Shown piece by piece: positions 24,822 through 33,369 of a DNA stretch of 50,477 nt. Below the pieces are notes generated by a model. It did not search any database. It was given only the letters and a program-made list of their open reading frames with translations, and had not been told where the DNA came from. The DNA is from an uncultured Faecalibacterium sp. (GTDB lineage Bacteria; Bacillota; Clostridia; Oscillospirales; Ruminococcaceae), in contig CAKSWU010000015.1 of assembly GCA_934513205.1 (NCBI GenBank), positions 1 to 50,477 of the forward strand, written 5' to 3'. A program made the translations under genes and the position numbers. Within the stretch, counting starts at the first letter, position 1. Each line of letters starts with the position of its first letter.

Positions 24822-26129
24822 ATGCGAATCGGACTGATCGAATTTTTGCTGATTTTAGCCATTGCGTCGCTGACGGTGGGGCCGCAGGTGGCGCTGTTCG
24901 TGGACCGCTGGATGCGCCGGGCCAATCGTGCCAATGCTGCCGCTGCCCGCCGCCGCGCTGCCTATGCCGCCCAGATGGCAGCCGAGCAGGAAGCGCTGCT
25001 CAAGCGGTTCCGCACCGCCAGCAGCGTGTTCTGCGCCGCCATCCTGCTGGCGCTGGTGTATGCGCTGCTGTTCCGGCCCATCGACACCCCGCCCCAAAGC
25101 TACAAGGCTCCCGATGTCCGGCAGGACACCGGAGCGCTGCAGACCGAAGTCTCTGCCGGAAGCCGGGTGCGGCTGGGTGGGTATCAGGGAGTGGACTGCG
25201 TCCGCGAACAGGACGGCTTTTTGTACGCGGCGGTCCGCAGCGGCTCGCCCCTGAAAAAGTGCAGCAGCGACCTTGTGCGCACCGACGGCGGTCACGCGGC
25301 GGCGGTGCTGACAGTGGACGGAGAGCTGACCGGTTTTGCCTTTGATGAGGCGGGGGACCTGTGGCTGACCGTCCTGACCCCCTCCGGCGGGGCGCTGTGC
25401 CGCACCCGGAAGGACAGCTGGGGCACGGCGGTGGAACAGGTGGTCACCCAGCTGGACGGTGCGCCGCTGGGCGCGGTATCGGCTGTGGAGGCAGGCCCGG
25501 ACGGCAGGGTGTACTTTGCCGTGGGCACCACCGCAAGCGCCGAGGACGGCTTGCAGAGCGCCCTGCGCACCGAGCTGCTGGCACACACCGGCAGCGGCAG
25601 TGTGTATGTGTACGACCCGGCGGCCCGGACGGTGGAACAGGTGCTGGGCGGGGTGACCGGCACTGCTGGTCTGGCACTGAGCCCGGACGGCCGCACCCTG
25701 TATGTTGCAGACATGGGCAGCCGCTGTATCTGGGCGGTGCAGGTGGACGCACGGGGGCTGACGGCAGGGGGCAAAAACTGCGTCAGCTTTGTTTCCGGCC
25801 TGCCGGGGTACCCCGGTGCGCTGGCGATGGACCGGGACGGTACGCTGTACATCAGCTACCGCTGGACGCGCAGCAGCTGGCTGGAAAAGAACGCCGACAG
25901 CACCCTTGTGCGGGGCATTGCCCTGCGGGCAGGGCAGAACCTGCAGAGAAGGCTCTTTTCCCTGCCTGCAGACGCCCCCTGCGCCGAGGCGGTGGATACC
26001 GCAGACGGCAGCTGGCGGCAGACCATCCGCGGCTGCACGGCGGGCAGCTGCACGGCAGTGTGCCCGGCAGAGAACAACGTATATTTTGGCGCGGCAGGCA
26101 CGGCAGAGCTGCTGTCTGCTGCCCGGTAA
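24822..26129 (+). CDS. Membrane-anchored SMP-30/strictosidine-synthase-like beta-propeller protein
   Basis: 435 residues. Two hydrophobic segments (about 4-20 and 64-82) flank a basic, Ala/Arg-rich coiled stretch (ANRANAAAARRRAAYAAQMAAEQEALL). The remaining ~340 residues look like a six-bladed propeller: repeating strands such as GPDGRVYFAVG, LSPDGRTLYVADMGSRCIWAVQV and MDRDGTLYISY, the last two matching strictosidine-synthase/SMP-30 blades. Members bind Ca2+ and small lactones or act as non-enzymatic sensors; I cannot name a substrate. AAGGAA before ATG 24822 sets the start. It is followed 14 bp later by a TIGR01440 gene. Confidence 0.7.
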   Translation: MRIGLIEFLLILAIASLTVGPQVALFVDRWMRRANRANAAAARRRAAYAAQMAAEQEALLKRFRTASSVFCAAILLALVYALLFRPIDTPPQSYKAPDVRQDTGALQTEVSAGSRVRLGGYQGVDCVREQDGFLYAAVRSGSPLKKCSSDLVRTDGGHAAAVLTVDGELTGFAFDEAGDLWLTVLTPSGGALCRTRKDSWGTAVEQVVTQLDGAPLGAVSAVEAGPDGRVYFAVGTTASAEDGLQSALRTELLAHTGSGSVYVYDPAARTVEQVLGGVTGTAGLALSPDGRTLYVADMGSRCIWAVQVDARGLTAGGKNCVSFVSGLPGYPGALAMDRDGTLYISYRWTRSSWLEKNADSTLVRGIALRAGQNLQRRLFSLPADAPCAEAVDTADGSWRQTIRGCTAGSCTAVCPAENNVYFGAAGTAELLSAAR

Positions 26130-26143
26130 GCGAGGTGTTTTTT

Positions 26144-26704
26144 ATGACGGAAGCGTTTCAAAAACAGATCGAAGAACAGGCCCGGCAGGCAGTGAGCGAA
26201 CTGCTGGCGCAGGCGGACCTGAAAAAAGGCGATGTGTTCGTGGTGGGCTGCTCTTCCAGCGAGGTAGTGGGCGGTCACATCGGCAGGGACTCCAGTCTGG
26301 AGGCGGCCCGGGCGGTGTACGCGGGCATTGCCCCGGTGCTGGCGGAAAAAGGCATCTGGCTGGCAGCGCAGTGCTGTGAGCACCTGAACCGTGCCATCAT
26401 CCTTGAGAGGGAAGCCGCAGAAAAATACGGCTGGGAGGAAGTGTGCGTGGTGCCCCGCCCCCATGCGGGCGGCAGCTGGGCCACCACCTGCTGGAAGAAC
26501 TTCAAAGATCCGGTGGCGGTAGAAGAGATCCGCGCCCACGCAGGCATGGACATTGGCGGCACCCTGATCGGGATGCACCTGAAGCGGGTAGCGGTGCCGG
26601 TGCGGCTGAGCCTTTCGAAGATCGGTGAAGCGAACATCCTGTGCGCCCGCACCCGCCCCAAGCTCATCGGCGGCGAGCGCGCAAAGTATACCGAGGAGGA
26701 CTGA
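26144..26704 (+). CDS. TIGR01440 (YwlG-like) family protein
   Basis: 186 residues matching the conserved DUF436/YwlG family: GDVFVVGCSSSEVVGGHIG near the N-terminus, then AQCCEHLNRAIILERE and VVPRPHAGGSWAT, with a Gly-rich C-terminal TLIGMHLKRVAVPVR. The role of the family is not established to my knowledge; conserved Cys, His and Gly motifs hint at a small-molecule or nucleotide site (inference). GAGG precedes the ATG. It is 14 bp after the propeller gene and 5 bp before the YggS gene, so all three are likely one transcript. Confidence 0.88.
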   Translation: MTEAFQKQIEEQARQAVSELLAQADLKKGDVFVVGCSSSEVVGGHIGRDSSLEAARAVYAGIAPVLAEKGIWLAAQCCEHLNRAIILEREAAEKYGWEEVCVVPRPHAGGSWATTCWKNFKDPVAVEEIRAHAGMDIGGTLIGMHLKRVAVPVRLSLSKIGEANILCARTRPKLIGGERAKYTEED

Positions 26705-26709
26705 GGGCA

Positions 26710-27429
26710 ATGGCAGAAAAAACACTGGAAGAAATGCGGCAGGCGGTGGCGCAGATCCGCGCAAAGATGGATGCCGCCGCCCGGGAAGCTGGCAGAGACC
26801 CGGCGGCGGTGCAGCTGTGCGCCGCCTGCAAGACCCGCACTGCACAGACGGTGGCGGAAAGCGCCGGGCTGCCCATTGATGTGTTTGGCGAAAACCATGT
26901 GCAGGAGCTGTGCGCGAACTTTGACGCGGGCGCCTACTGCGGCAAGCCCAGCCATTTTATCGGCCATCTGCAGACCAATAAGATCAAAAAGGTGCTGGGA
27001 CGGGCAAGCCTGATCCAGAGCGTGGACAGCGAACATCTGCTGAACGCCATCGAGAAGGAAGCCGCCAAGGCGGGCATCGTGCAGGACGTGCTGCTGGAGG
27101 TGAACATCGGCGGGGAAGAGAGCAAGACCGGCGTGTCGCCGGAAGCGCTTTGGCCTTTGCTGGATGCCGCCGCTGCGCAGGAGCATATCCGGGTCAAGGG
27201 ACTGATGGCGATCCCGCCAGTGAACGATGACGACGCCCAGAACCGCCGGTATCTGGCCGAGGTGTACCAGCTGTTCGTCCGGGCAGGGGAGCGCGGCTAT
27301 GCCAACGTGGAGATGCAGACCCTCTCCATGGGTATGAGCGGCGACTTTGAAAACGCCATCCGGGAGGGTGCTACCCTCGTGCGCATCGGCACCGCCATCT
27401 ACGGCGAACGGGATTACAGTAAAAAGTAA
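26710..27429 (+). CDS. YggS-family pyridoxal-phosphate homeostasis protein
   Basis: 239 residues, PLPBP family, a single alanine-racemase-like barrel without catalysis. PLP Lys41 lies in AACKTRT (families usually show AVSKT). FGENHVQE, HFIGHLQTNKIK, SVDS, VNIGGEESKTG, GLMAIPP and LSMGMSGDFENAI with the final RIGTAIYG are all present. It buffers PLP and affects amino acid pools. The start MAEKTLEE follows the previous stop by 5 bp. Palindromic repeat copy 3 begins 25 bp after the stop. Confidence 0.93.
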   Translation: MAEKTLEEMRQAVAQIRAKMDAAAREAGRDPAAVQLCAACKTRTAQTVAESAGLPIDVFGENHVQELCANFDAGAYCGKPSHFIGHLQTNKIKKVLGRASLIQSVDSEHLLNAIEKEAAKAGIVQDVLLEVNIGGEESKTGVSPEALWPLLDAAAAQEHIRVKGLMAIPPVNDDDAQNRRYLAEVYQLFVRAGERGYANVEMQTLSMGMSGDFENAIREGATLVRIGTAIYGERDYSKK

Positions 27430-27454
27430 AAGAAAACGGCTTTAGGGCAGCGGC

Positions 27455-27643
27455 CTTGCCCTCTCAGGCGCTTACGCGCCAGCTCCCCCAAAGTGGGAGC
27501 CCTTGGCAGTCCACGCAAAGTTTATCTCTTTGCCAAAGGCTCTCCCTTTGAGGAAAGACTTCCCCCGCGCCGGGGGAAGATGTCGCGCAGCGACAAAAGG
27601 GGGAATCTGGCATCGAGCAAGGCGAGATGACTGAGAGGGCGAG
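27455..27643. repeat. Dispersed palindromic repeat, copy 3 (189 bp, long form)
   Basis: Ends CTTGCCCTCTC (27455-27465) and GAGAGGGCGAG (27633-27643). It contains GGCGCTTACGCGCC, CTCCC.. / ..GGGAG, the TTGGCA/TGCCAA pair, CTTCCCCC...GGGGGAAG, and TGTCGC-GCA-GCGACA, whose arms differ from copy 1 but compensate to keep pairing. It separates the YggS gene from the ABC exporter gene. Confidence 0.85.
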
Positions 27644-27712
27644 CCAGCTGAAAAACACCTGCAACGTCCTGAATCATAAAAGCCTGAAGAAAATCGAAAA
27701 AACGGAGGAATC

Positions 27713-29503
27713 ATGCCGAAAACCAAGTTGAACGACCCCGGGGCACACCACGCAAGCAGCGGCGCGCTGATCCGGCGGTTTCTGCCGTATCTGGCAAAGT
27801 ACAGAAAGACCCTGTTTCTGGACCTGTTCTGCGCAGCACTGACCACCTTGTGCGACATCGTGCTGCCCAAGATTATGAGCACCATCACAAACTCCGCCAT
27901 GGGGGTGGGCATCACCCTGACGGCGGGCATCGTGCTGAAGCTGGCGGCGCTCTACTTTGTGCTGCGCATCATCGACGGTGCAGCCAGCTATTATATGTCC
28001 AGCATCGGTCATATCATGGGCGTGCATATCGAGACGGATATGCGCCGGGATGCCTTTGACCACCTGCTGCGGCTGGACCACACCTACTACAACAACACCA
28101 AGGTGGGCACCATCATGGGACGCATCACCAACGACCTGTTCGATGTGACCGAGTTTGCCCACCACTGCCCGGAGGAATTTTTTATTGCGGGCATCAAGAT
28201 CGTGGTGTCCTTTGTCATCCTGTGCCAGGCCAGCATTCCGCTGACGCTGGCGGTGTTTGCCTGCGTGCCGCTGATGGGCGTGGTGTCGGTGTACCTGAAC
28301 GGACGTCTGCGGGCGCGTTTCCGTCAGCAGCGGGTCCAGATCGGTGAGCTGAACTCCACCATCGAGGACAGTCTGCTGGGGCAGGGCGTGGTCAAAGCCT
28401 TTGCCGCCGAGGATGAGGAGCGGGAAAAGTTTGCCCGGGGTAACCGCGCCTTTGAACAGATCAAGACCCTTGGCTACTACGCCATGGGTGCCTTCAACAC
28501 CTCCACCCGCCTGTTTGACGGGCTGATGTATCTGGTGGTCATTCTGGCGGGCGGCCTGTCGCTGGTGTACGGTAAAATTACCGCCGGCGACCTTGTGGCC
28601 TATATGCTCTACGTCACCACCCTCATCGCCACCATCCGGCGCATCGTGGAGTTCGCCGAGCAGTTCCAGCGCGGCATGACCGGCATCGAGCGCTTTGCCG
28701 AGATCATGGACACCCCGGTAGCCATCAAGGACGCACCGGACGCTGTGCCATTGCAGCCCGGTCCCGGCGAGATCCGGTTTGAGAAGGTGTGCTTTGAGTA
28801 CCCGGACGACCACAACAAGGTGCTGCACGATGTCAGTCTGGACATCCGCGCCGGAGAACGTCTGGCGCTGGTGGGTGCTTCCGGCGGCGGCAAGACCACC
28901 CTGTGCAACCTGATCCCCCGCTTCTACGAGGTGACCAGCGGACGCATCCTCATTGACGGGCAGGACATCCGCCGCGTCACCCTGAAGAGCCTGCGGCAGG
29001 ATATCGGCATCGTGCAGCAGGACGTGTATCTGTTCAGCGGCACGGTGGCGCAGAACATCGCCTACGGCAAGCCCGGTGCTACCCGCGAAGAGATCCTCGA
29101 AGCCGCCCGGCTGGCAGGCGCGGAAAAGTTCATCCTTGCGCTGAAAGACGGCTTTGACACCTATGTGGGCGAGCGCGGCGTCAAGCTGTCCGGCGGACAG
29201 AAGCAGCGCATCGCCATTGCCCGGGTGTTTTTGAAGAACCCGCCCATCCTGATTCTGGACGAAGCCACCAGCGCACTGGACAACGAAAGTGAGATCCTTG
29301 TGGGGCAGAGTCTGGAAAAGCTGGCCCACGGCCGCACCACCCTGACCATCGCCCACCGCCTGACCACCATCAAGGACTACGACCGCATCCTTGTGCTGGG
29401 CGAGGAAGGCATTGTGGAACAGGGCACCCATGCCCAGCTGCTGGCAAAACAGGGCGTCTATTACCGCCTGTGGAACCAGCTGCCGGGAGAAGATACGCTG
29501 TAA
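27713..29503 (+). CDS. ABC exporter, fused membrane and ATPase domains
   Basis: 596-residue half transporter of the MsbA/multidrug type. The membrane domain (about 15-320) has six hydrophobic spans and carries HLLRLDHTYYNNTKVGTIMGRITNDL, typical of the type IV exporter coupling region. The nucleotide-binding domain has Walker A GASGGGKTT, Q-loop QQDVYLFSGTVAQNI, signature LSGGQKQRIAIARV, Walker B ILILDEATSALD and switch His in IAHRLTTI. It functions as a homodimer or with an unlinked partner; substrate unknown. GGAGGA precedes the ATG. Single gene between repeat copy 3 and a terminator. Confidence 0.92.
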   Translation: MPKTKLNDPGAHHASSGALIRRFLPYLAKYRKTLFLDLFCAALTTLCDIVLPKIMSTITNSAMGVGITLTAGIVLKLAALYFVLRIIDGAASYYMSSIGHIMGVHIETDMRRDAFDHLLRLDHTYYNNTKVGTIMGRITNDLFDVTEFAHHCPEEFFIAGIKIVVSFVILCQASIPLTLAVFACVPLMGVVSVYLNGRLRARFRQQRVQIGELNSTIEDSLLGQGVVKAFAAEDEEREKFARGNRAFEQIKTLGYYAMGAFNTSTRLFDGLMYLVVILAGGLSLVYGKITAGDLVAYMLYVTTLIATIRRIVEFAEQFQRGMTGIERFAEIMDTPVAIKDAPDAVPLQPGPGEIRFEKVCFEYPDDHNKVLHDVSLDIRAGERLALVGASGGGKTTLCNLIPRFYEVTSGRILIDGQDIRRVTLKSLRQDIGIVQQDVYLFSGTVAQNIAYGKPGATREEILEAARLAGAEKFILALKDGFDTYVGERGVKLSGGQKQRIAIARVFLKNPPILILDEATSALDNESEILVGQSLEKLAHGRTTLTIAHRLTTIKDYDRILVLGEEGIVEQGTHAQLLAKQGVYYRLWNQLPGEDTL

Positions 29504-29517
29504 AAAAGCACGCATAC

Positions 29518-29552
29518 AAAAAAGCTCTGCCGCAAGCACGGCAGAGCTTTTT
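29518..29552. terminator. Bidirectional terminator, ABC exporter / glucokinase
   Basis: AAAAAGCTCTGCCG pairs perfectly with CGGCAGAGCTTTTT; convergent genes on both sides can use it. Confidence 0.95.
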
Positions 29553-29565
29553 GCGTACAGAGGGA

Positions 29566-30516
29566 TTACTCGCCCACGATCAGGCGCACGGAGCCGTAGA
29601 TGCCGGCATCGTTGCCCAGCGTGGCAGCCACAATGGGCGTCTCGCGGCAGGACATGAAGGCGTACTCCCGGAAGTGCCGGCGCAGAGGATCGAACAGCAC
29701 ATCACCGGCGCGGGAGACACCGCCGCCGATCATAAACATCTCGGGGTCGGTGGTGGCGGCGATGCTGGCAAGTGCCAGACCCAGAACCGAGGTCATCTCG
29801 TCCACCTCCCGGGCGGCAAGGGCGTCACCATTGCGGGCGGCGTCAAACACGTCCTTGGCTTCAAAGTGGGTGCCCCGCAGGGTGCAGGGGGTGTCAGGAT
29901 TTTCGTCCAGCAGCTTCTTCATGCAGCGCACGACGCCCGTGGCGCTGGAATACTGCTCCAGACACCCGTGCTTACCGCAGCCGCAGGTGGCGGTCTCGTG
30001 GCGGTCCACGGTGATGTGACCGATCTCGCCGCCGGCACCATGGGTGCCGTCAATGACCTTGCCGTTGACGATGACGCCGCCGCCCACGCCGGTGCCCAGC
30101 GTGACCATGACTGCGCTGCGGCAGCCCTTGGCGGCACCCATCCAGATCTCGCCCAGCGCAGCAACGTTGGCGTCGTTGCCCACCAGCACCTTCAGCCCGT
30201 CCAGCAGGCCGGAGAGCTGTGCCGACACATTGCGCTGGCCCCAGCCGCCCAGATTGGCGCAGACGATGGGCACCACGCTGCTGTCCAGCACGGGGCCGGG
30301 CACGCCGATGCCCACGCCCTCCACCTGCTCGGCGGTGATGGCGGCCTCCTTCATCTTGCTGCGGATAGCAGCGGCAAGATTTTCCAGAATGTGCTCCCCG
30401 GCGTCGGAGGTGTCGGTGGGCACTTCCCACTTTTCCAGAAGAGCGCCAGCGGTGGTGAACAGGCCGACCTTGGCAGTGGTGCCGCCCAGATCAATGCCGA
30501 ATGCGTATTCCTTCAT
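29566..30516 (-). CDS. ROK-family glucokinase
   Basis: 316-residue sugar kinase. ATP-binding DLGGTTAK (9-16), catalytic Asp115 in VGNDAN, GTGVGGG (141-147), and the ROK zinc site with His167 (EIGHITV) and Cys178, Cys180, Cys185 (CGCGKHGCLE). The CGCGxxGCxE signature with GVGIGVPG matches bacterial glucokinases that phosphorylate glucose on entry to glycolysis. It is a kinase, not a ROK repressor, as it lacks an N-terminal HTH. A promoter and small inverted repeat lie upstream. Confidence 0.92.
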   Translation of the reverse strand: MKEYAFGIDLGGTTAKVGLFTTAGALLEKWEVPTDTSDAGEHILENLAAAIRSKMKEAAITAEQVEGVGIGVPGPVLDSSVVPIVCANLGGWGQRNVSAQLSGLLDGLKVLVGNDANVAALGEIWMGAAKGCRSAVMVTLGTGVGGGVIVNGKVIDGTHGAGGEIGHITVDRHETATCGCGKHGCLEQYSSATGVVRCMKKLLDENPDTPCTLRGTHFEAKDVFDAARNGDALAAREVDEMTSVLGLALASIAATTDPEMFMIGGGVSRAGDVLFDPLRRHFREYAFMSCRETPIVAATLGNDAGIYGSVRLIVGE

Positions 30517-30536
30517 AGTTCATTTACCTCTTTGCT

Positions 30537-30574
30537 GCGGTCCAAAGACCGCGATATTCGTAATGTTCAGTATA
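30537..30574 (-). promoter_or_regulatory. Promoter -10 and inverted repeat of the glucokinase gene
   Basis: TATACT on the minus strand (30574-30569) lacks a clear -35. Downstream, GCGGTC CAAA GACCGC (30537-30552) is a perfect 6-bp-armed inverted repeat between promoter and start: an operator or a 5' hairpin. Confidence 0.45.
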
Positions 30575-30664
30575 ACACAGCTGCCCGCAAAAGAGCAGGG
30601 GGCAGGCGGCTTTTTATGCAAACAAACGGAAAACCTGTCCGTACTTTGGCAAAATTGCCATAAA

Positions 30665-31549
30665 TCAGCCCACGGTGTTGGTCAAGCTGCCAATGCCGTC
30701 GATCTCGCAGCGCACCGTGTCGCCGGGGTGCAGGAACTGCGGCGGGTCCATGCCCATGCCCACCCCGGCGGGGGTGCCGGTGGCGATGATGGTGCCCGCG
30801 GTCAGGGTCATGCCCTGCGACAGTTCGTGGATGACATGATCAATGTCAAAGATCTGCAGCCGGGTGTTGGAGTCCTGCCGCTTTTCGCCGTTGACAAAGC
30901 TGCGGATGGGCAGCTGCGGCGGGTAGGTGGCAAACTCGTCGGCGGTGACGATGCAGGGCCCCATGGGGGTGAAGCCGTCCAGACTTTTGCCGAAATACCA
31001 CTGCTTGTGAGCGGTCTGCACATCCCGGGCGGAAACATCGTTCAGGATGGTGTAGCCGAACACATAGTCCTTCGTCTGCCCGGCGGGCACATCCCGGGCG
31101 TCCCGGCCCAGCACCACCGCCAGCTCGCATTCGTAGTCCAGCTTCTGCACAAGGCCGGTGTGCGCTTCAATGATGCCGCCGTCCGGCACCGCACGGAACA
31201 CCCGCTTGGAGAAATAGATGGCGTCCTGATGCTGCGTTGCAAAGGCGTCCGCAGAATACTTTTCGGCTTCGTCCGAGTGCGCCATGTAATTGATGCCCAG
31301 ACACACCACGTCCTGCGCGGGGCGGGGAATGGGGCTTTGCAGCTGCACGGCCTCCACCGGCAGGGCGGGGATGCCGTGGATGGCAAGCTGCAGGCCTGCC
31401 CGCACCTGCGGGGTCAGGAAGGGGATGGCATCGGACAAGGACTCGTAGGACAGGCCCAGCCAGCTCAGCGGCCAGACCTGCGTGCCGTCCGGGGAAAGGA
31501 CAGCCGGGTCCTCTACGCCGTCCGGCAGGCGGCAGGTGACAAAACGCAT
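30665..31549 (-). CDS. Fumarylacetoacetate hydrolase family protein
   Basis: 294 residues. The C-terminal FAH fold (about 90-290) carries GINYMAH, the metal-binding acidic residues around DYECELAVVLGRDA, DVSARDVQ, KSLDGFTPMGP and the closing LTAGTIIATGTPAGVGMG and GDTVRCEIDGIGSLTNTV. The family includes 2-keto-4-pentenoate hydratases, acylpyruvases and oxaloacetate decarboxylases; the exact substrate cannot be fixed. GGAGGG precedes MRFVTC at 31549, and that decides the start over upstream codons in the DJ-1 gene. It is 13 bp downstream of the DJ-1-like gene, probably co-transcribed. Confidence 0.88.
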   Translation of the reverse strand: MRFVTCRLPDGVEDPAVLSPDGTQVWPLSWLGLSYESLSDAIPFLTPQVRAGLQLAIHGIPALPVEAVQLQSPIPRPAQDVVCLGINYMAHSDEAEKYSADAFATQHQDAIYFSKRVFRAVPDGGIIEAHTGLVQKLDYECELAVVLGRDARDVPAGQTKDYVFGYTILNDVSARDVQTAHKQWYFGKSLDGFTPMGPCIVTADEFATYPPQLPIRSFVNGEKRQDSNTRLQIFDIDHVIHELSQGMTLTAGTIIATGTPAGVGMGMDPPQFLHPGDTVRCEIDGIGSLTNTVG

Positions 31550-31562
31550 GCAGTCCCTCCTT

Positions 31563-32120
31563 TCAGTGCCGGTAGGCGATGGCACTGCGGATGCGGTCGG
31601 CCTCGGCCTGTCCTGCCAGCTGGCGCACCAGCTCCAGCGCAAAGGGAATGGCACCGCCCAGACCGAAGCTGGTGGTGATATTGCCGTCCACCACCACTTC
31701 GGTGTCCAGCACTTCGGCACCGGTCAGCTGATCCTGAAATGCGGCGTGCGCGGTGGCTTTTCTGCCCTCCAAAAGGCCCAGCTGTGCCAGCACGCTGGGG
31801 GCGGCGCAGATGGCGGCCACCTTTTTGCCCGCCCCGGCAAAGGAAACGCAGGTGTCGGTCACCGTCTTGTTGGCGGCAAGGTTCGGCGTGCCGGGGATGC
31901 CGCCGGGCAGCACCACCATGTCCACGTCGGAATAGTCGATGTCCTCCGCCAGCGCGTCGGCGGTGATGTGCACCCGGTGGCTGCTGGTGATGGTGCGGTT
32001 GTCGGTGGCACTGGCGATGGTCACATCCACCTTGGCGCGGCGCAGCAGGTCCACCACCAGCAGGGCCTCGCACTCTTCGGTGCCTTCGGCAAAAAATACA
32101 ACAGCTTTGCTCATATTCAC
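31563..32120 (-). CDS. DJ-1/PfpI family protein
   Basis: 185 residues of the class I glutamine-amidotransferase-like fold. The nucleophile-elbow Cys lies in VAAICAAPSVL, and the Glu of the elbow pair is in FAEGTEECEALL. Relatives include glyoxalase III-type deglycases and ThiJ/YajL chaperones. The start is the GTG at 32120, 5 nt after AGGAGG, with an ATG two codons inside as an alternative. Paired with the FAH gene; both fit handling of reactive carbonyl compounds (inference). Confidence 0.88.
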   Translation of the reverse strand: MNMSKAVVFFAEGTEECEALLVVDLLRRAKVDVTIASATDNRTITSSHRVHITADALAEDIDYSDVDMVVLPGGIPGTPNLAANKTVTDTCVSFAGAGKKVAAICAAPSVLAQLGLLEGRKATAHAAFQDQLTGAEVLDTEVVVDGNITTSFGLGGAIPFALELVRQLAGQAEADRIRSAIAYRH

Positions 32121-32160
32121 TCAAACCTCCTGAAAGACCGCCCCCGCAGGGACGGAAACT

Positions 32161-32212
32161 AAAAACGCCGTGCACCGCAAAAGCGGGCAAAAGGCCCGGG
32201 CGGCACACGGCA
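32161..32212 (-). terminator. Terminator of the YerC gene
   Basis: On the minus strand GCCGTG...GCGGC-type arms close to CACGGC, followed by GTTTTTAG. The pairing is imperfect in the middle. Confidence 0.6.
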
Positions 32213-32238
32213 CGGTCTGCGCCGGGCAGACCGGCAGA

Positions 32239-32529
32239 TCACTTCTCGTCTTTTTTTGCCTCCAGCAGCGCGCGCAGGACGCTGTCATCAGCACCCAGCA
32301 CCCGGCTGACCCGGCTGATGATGGCGCTGGACGCACCGGTGCGGTCCATGATCTCGGTGTAGATGCGCTTGTCCGACAGCATCTCGGCGATGTTGTAGCG
32401 CTGCTCCATGGCGCTCAGCTCGGAATAGCTGCACACATCCTGCAGGAACCGGTAGCACTCTTCCGGGGTCTTGAGCTGCAGAAACGCCTGATACAGGCCG
32501 GACTTGCCGGTGGGATGATCTTTTGCCAT
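32239..32529 (-). CDS. YerC/YecD-family TrpR-like DNA-binding protein
   Basis: 96 residues with the Trp-repressor HTH fold: LKTPEECYRFLQDVCSYSELSAMEQRYNIAEMLSDKRIYTEIMDRTGASSAIISRVSRVL. The pattern (EEC.RFL.D.CT..E...M.QR) matches YerC/YecD proteins, whose regulons are little known. It lacks the TrpR tryptophan pocket as far as I can see. Own consensus-like promoter upstream and terminator downstream make it monocistronic. Confidence 0.92.
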   Translation of the reverse strand: MAKDHPTGKSGLYQAFLQLKTPEECYRFLQDVCSYSELSAMEQRYNIAEMLSDKRIYTEIMDRTGASSAIISRVSRVLGADDSVLRALLEAKKDEK

Positions 32530-32581
32530 AGTTTATCTCCTTTTTGCGGATGCTGCCCACAGGCGGGCACTTTATTACATT

Positions 32582-32610
32582 AGTGTAGAACAAACCGCAG
32601 AAAAATTCAA
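32582..32610 (-). promoter_or_regulatory. Promoter of the YerC gene
   Basis: Minus strand TTGAAT (32610-32605), 17-nt spacer, TACACT (32587-32582). Confidence 0.7.
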
Positions 32611-32639
32611 TGGTTTTTTGATATTTTTAAAAAAGAAGA

Positions 32640-33134
32640 TCAGCTCAGAGTGTGCTCAAACACCATTTCCTCCCGGGGGACGGTGCCGGTCTCCTGCTCG
32701 GCAGGGCGCAGATTGCGGTAGCGCAGGGCTTTGAAGAACTGCTGCACCGGCAGCGCCCGGGCATGGACGGTGCACCACACCCGGCCCTTGCCCTCGCCCT
32801 TGGCAAGCCGCTCGCAGGACAGCACGATGTCCCGGCCCAGTGCCTTGCCGCGGTATTCCGGCTTCAGGTACAGGTGCATCAGATGCAGGGCGGTGTTCTC
32901 CATCTTCCACGCAAAGTAGCCGATGGTCTTGCCCCCCAGCACCACCAGAAAATAGTTCACATCGTTGTCGATGTCCTCTTCGATGGCATCGGCGCTCTGC
33001 AGCTCCTCTACAAGGGTGTCCAGCTGCTTTGCGGGGTAATAGCGCTTGTAGACTTCGTGCCACAGCTCGTTGGCAAGGTCGGCGGTGGCGTGGATGTATT
33101 TGGCCTTGGCGACCAGTTTGTAATCAGGCTTCAT
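32640..33134 (-). CDS. GNAT-family N-acetyltransferase
   Basis: 164 residues. The acetyl-CoA loop is HLYLKPEYRGKALGRDIVLSCE (motif A, YRGKALG) after the beta-4 strand LHLMHLYL, and the C-terminal half carries ARALPVQQFFKALRYRN. Substrate unknown. AAGGAG precedes the ATG at 33134; upstream in-frame codons run through the promoter. Single gene. Confidence 0.88.
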   Translation of the reverse strand: MKPDYKLVAKAKYIHATADLANELWHEVYKRYYPAKQLDTLVEELQSADAIEEDIDNDVNYFLVVLGGKTIGYFAWKMENTALHLMHLYLKPEYRGKALGRDIVLSCERLAKGEGKGRVWCTVHARALPVQQFFKALRYRNLRPAEQETGTVPREEMVFEHTLS

Positions 33135-33176
33135 AGTTCTCCTTTTGTCGGGGGTGACGGGTTCGTTCTGTCCGCT

Positions 33177-33206
33177 ATTGTACCACATTCCCAGTGGGGG
33201 TGTAAA
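33177..33206 (-). promoter_or_regulatory. Promoter of the GNAT gene
   Basis: Minus strand TTTACA (33206-33201), 18-nt spacer, TACAAT (33182-33177). Confidence 0.65.
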
Positions 33207-33308
33207 GTGTCCGTTCCAGCAGGACTGGCAGGCAGGACGAAAACGTTTTAGGCCGAAAAACACGACAAAATGCACAATAAATCGAAAAAAGATTATGAAA
33301 AAGCATTC

Positions 33309-33337
33309 TTGTTGCCACTGCGCAAATCGGGTATAAT
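33309..33337 (+). promoter_or_regulatory. Promoter of the ricin-fold gene
   Basis: TTGTTG (33309-33314), 17-nt spacer and TATAAT (33332-33337). Confidence 0.75.
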
Positions 33338-33369
33338 AAGGCTACCATAGTGGAAAGGAGTCGAGCTCT

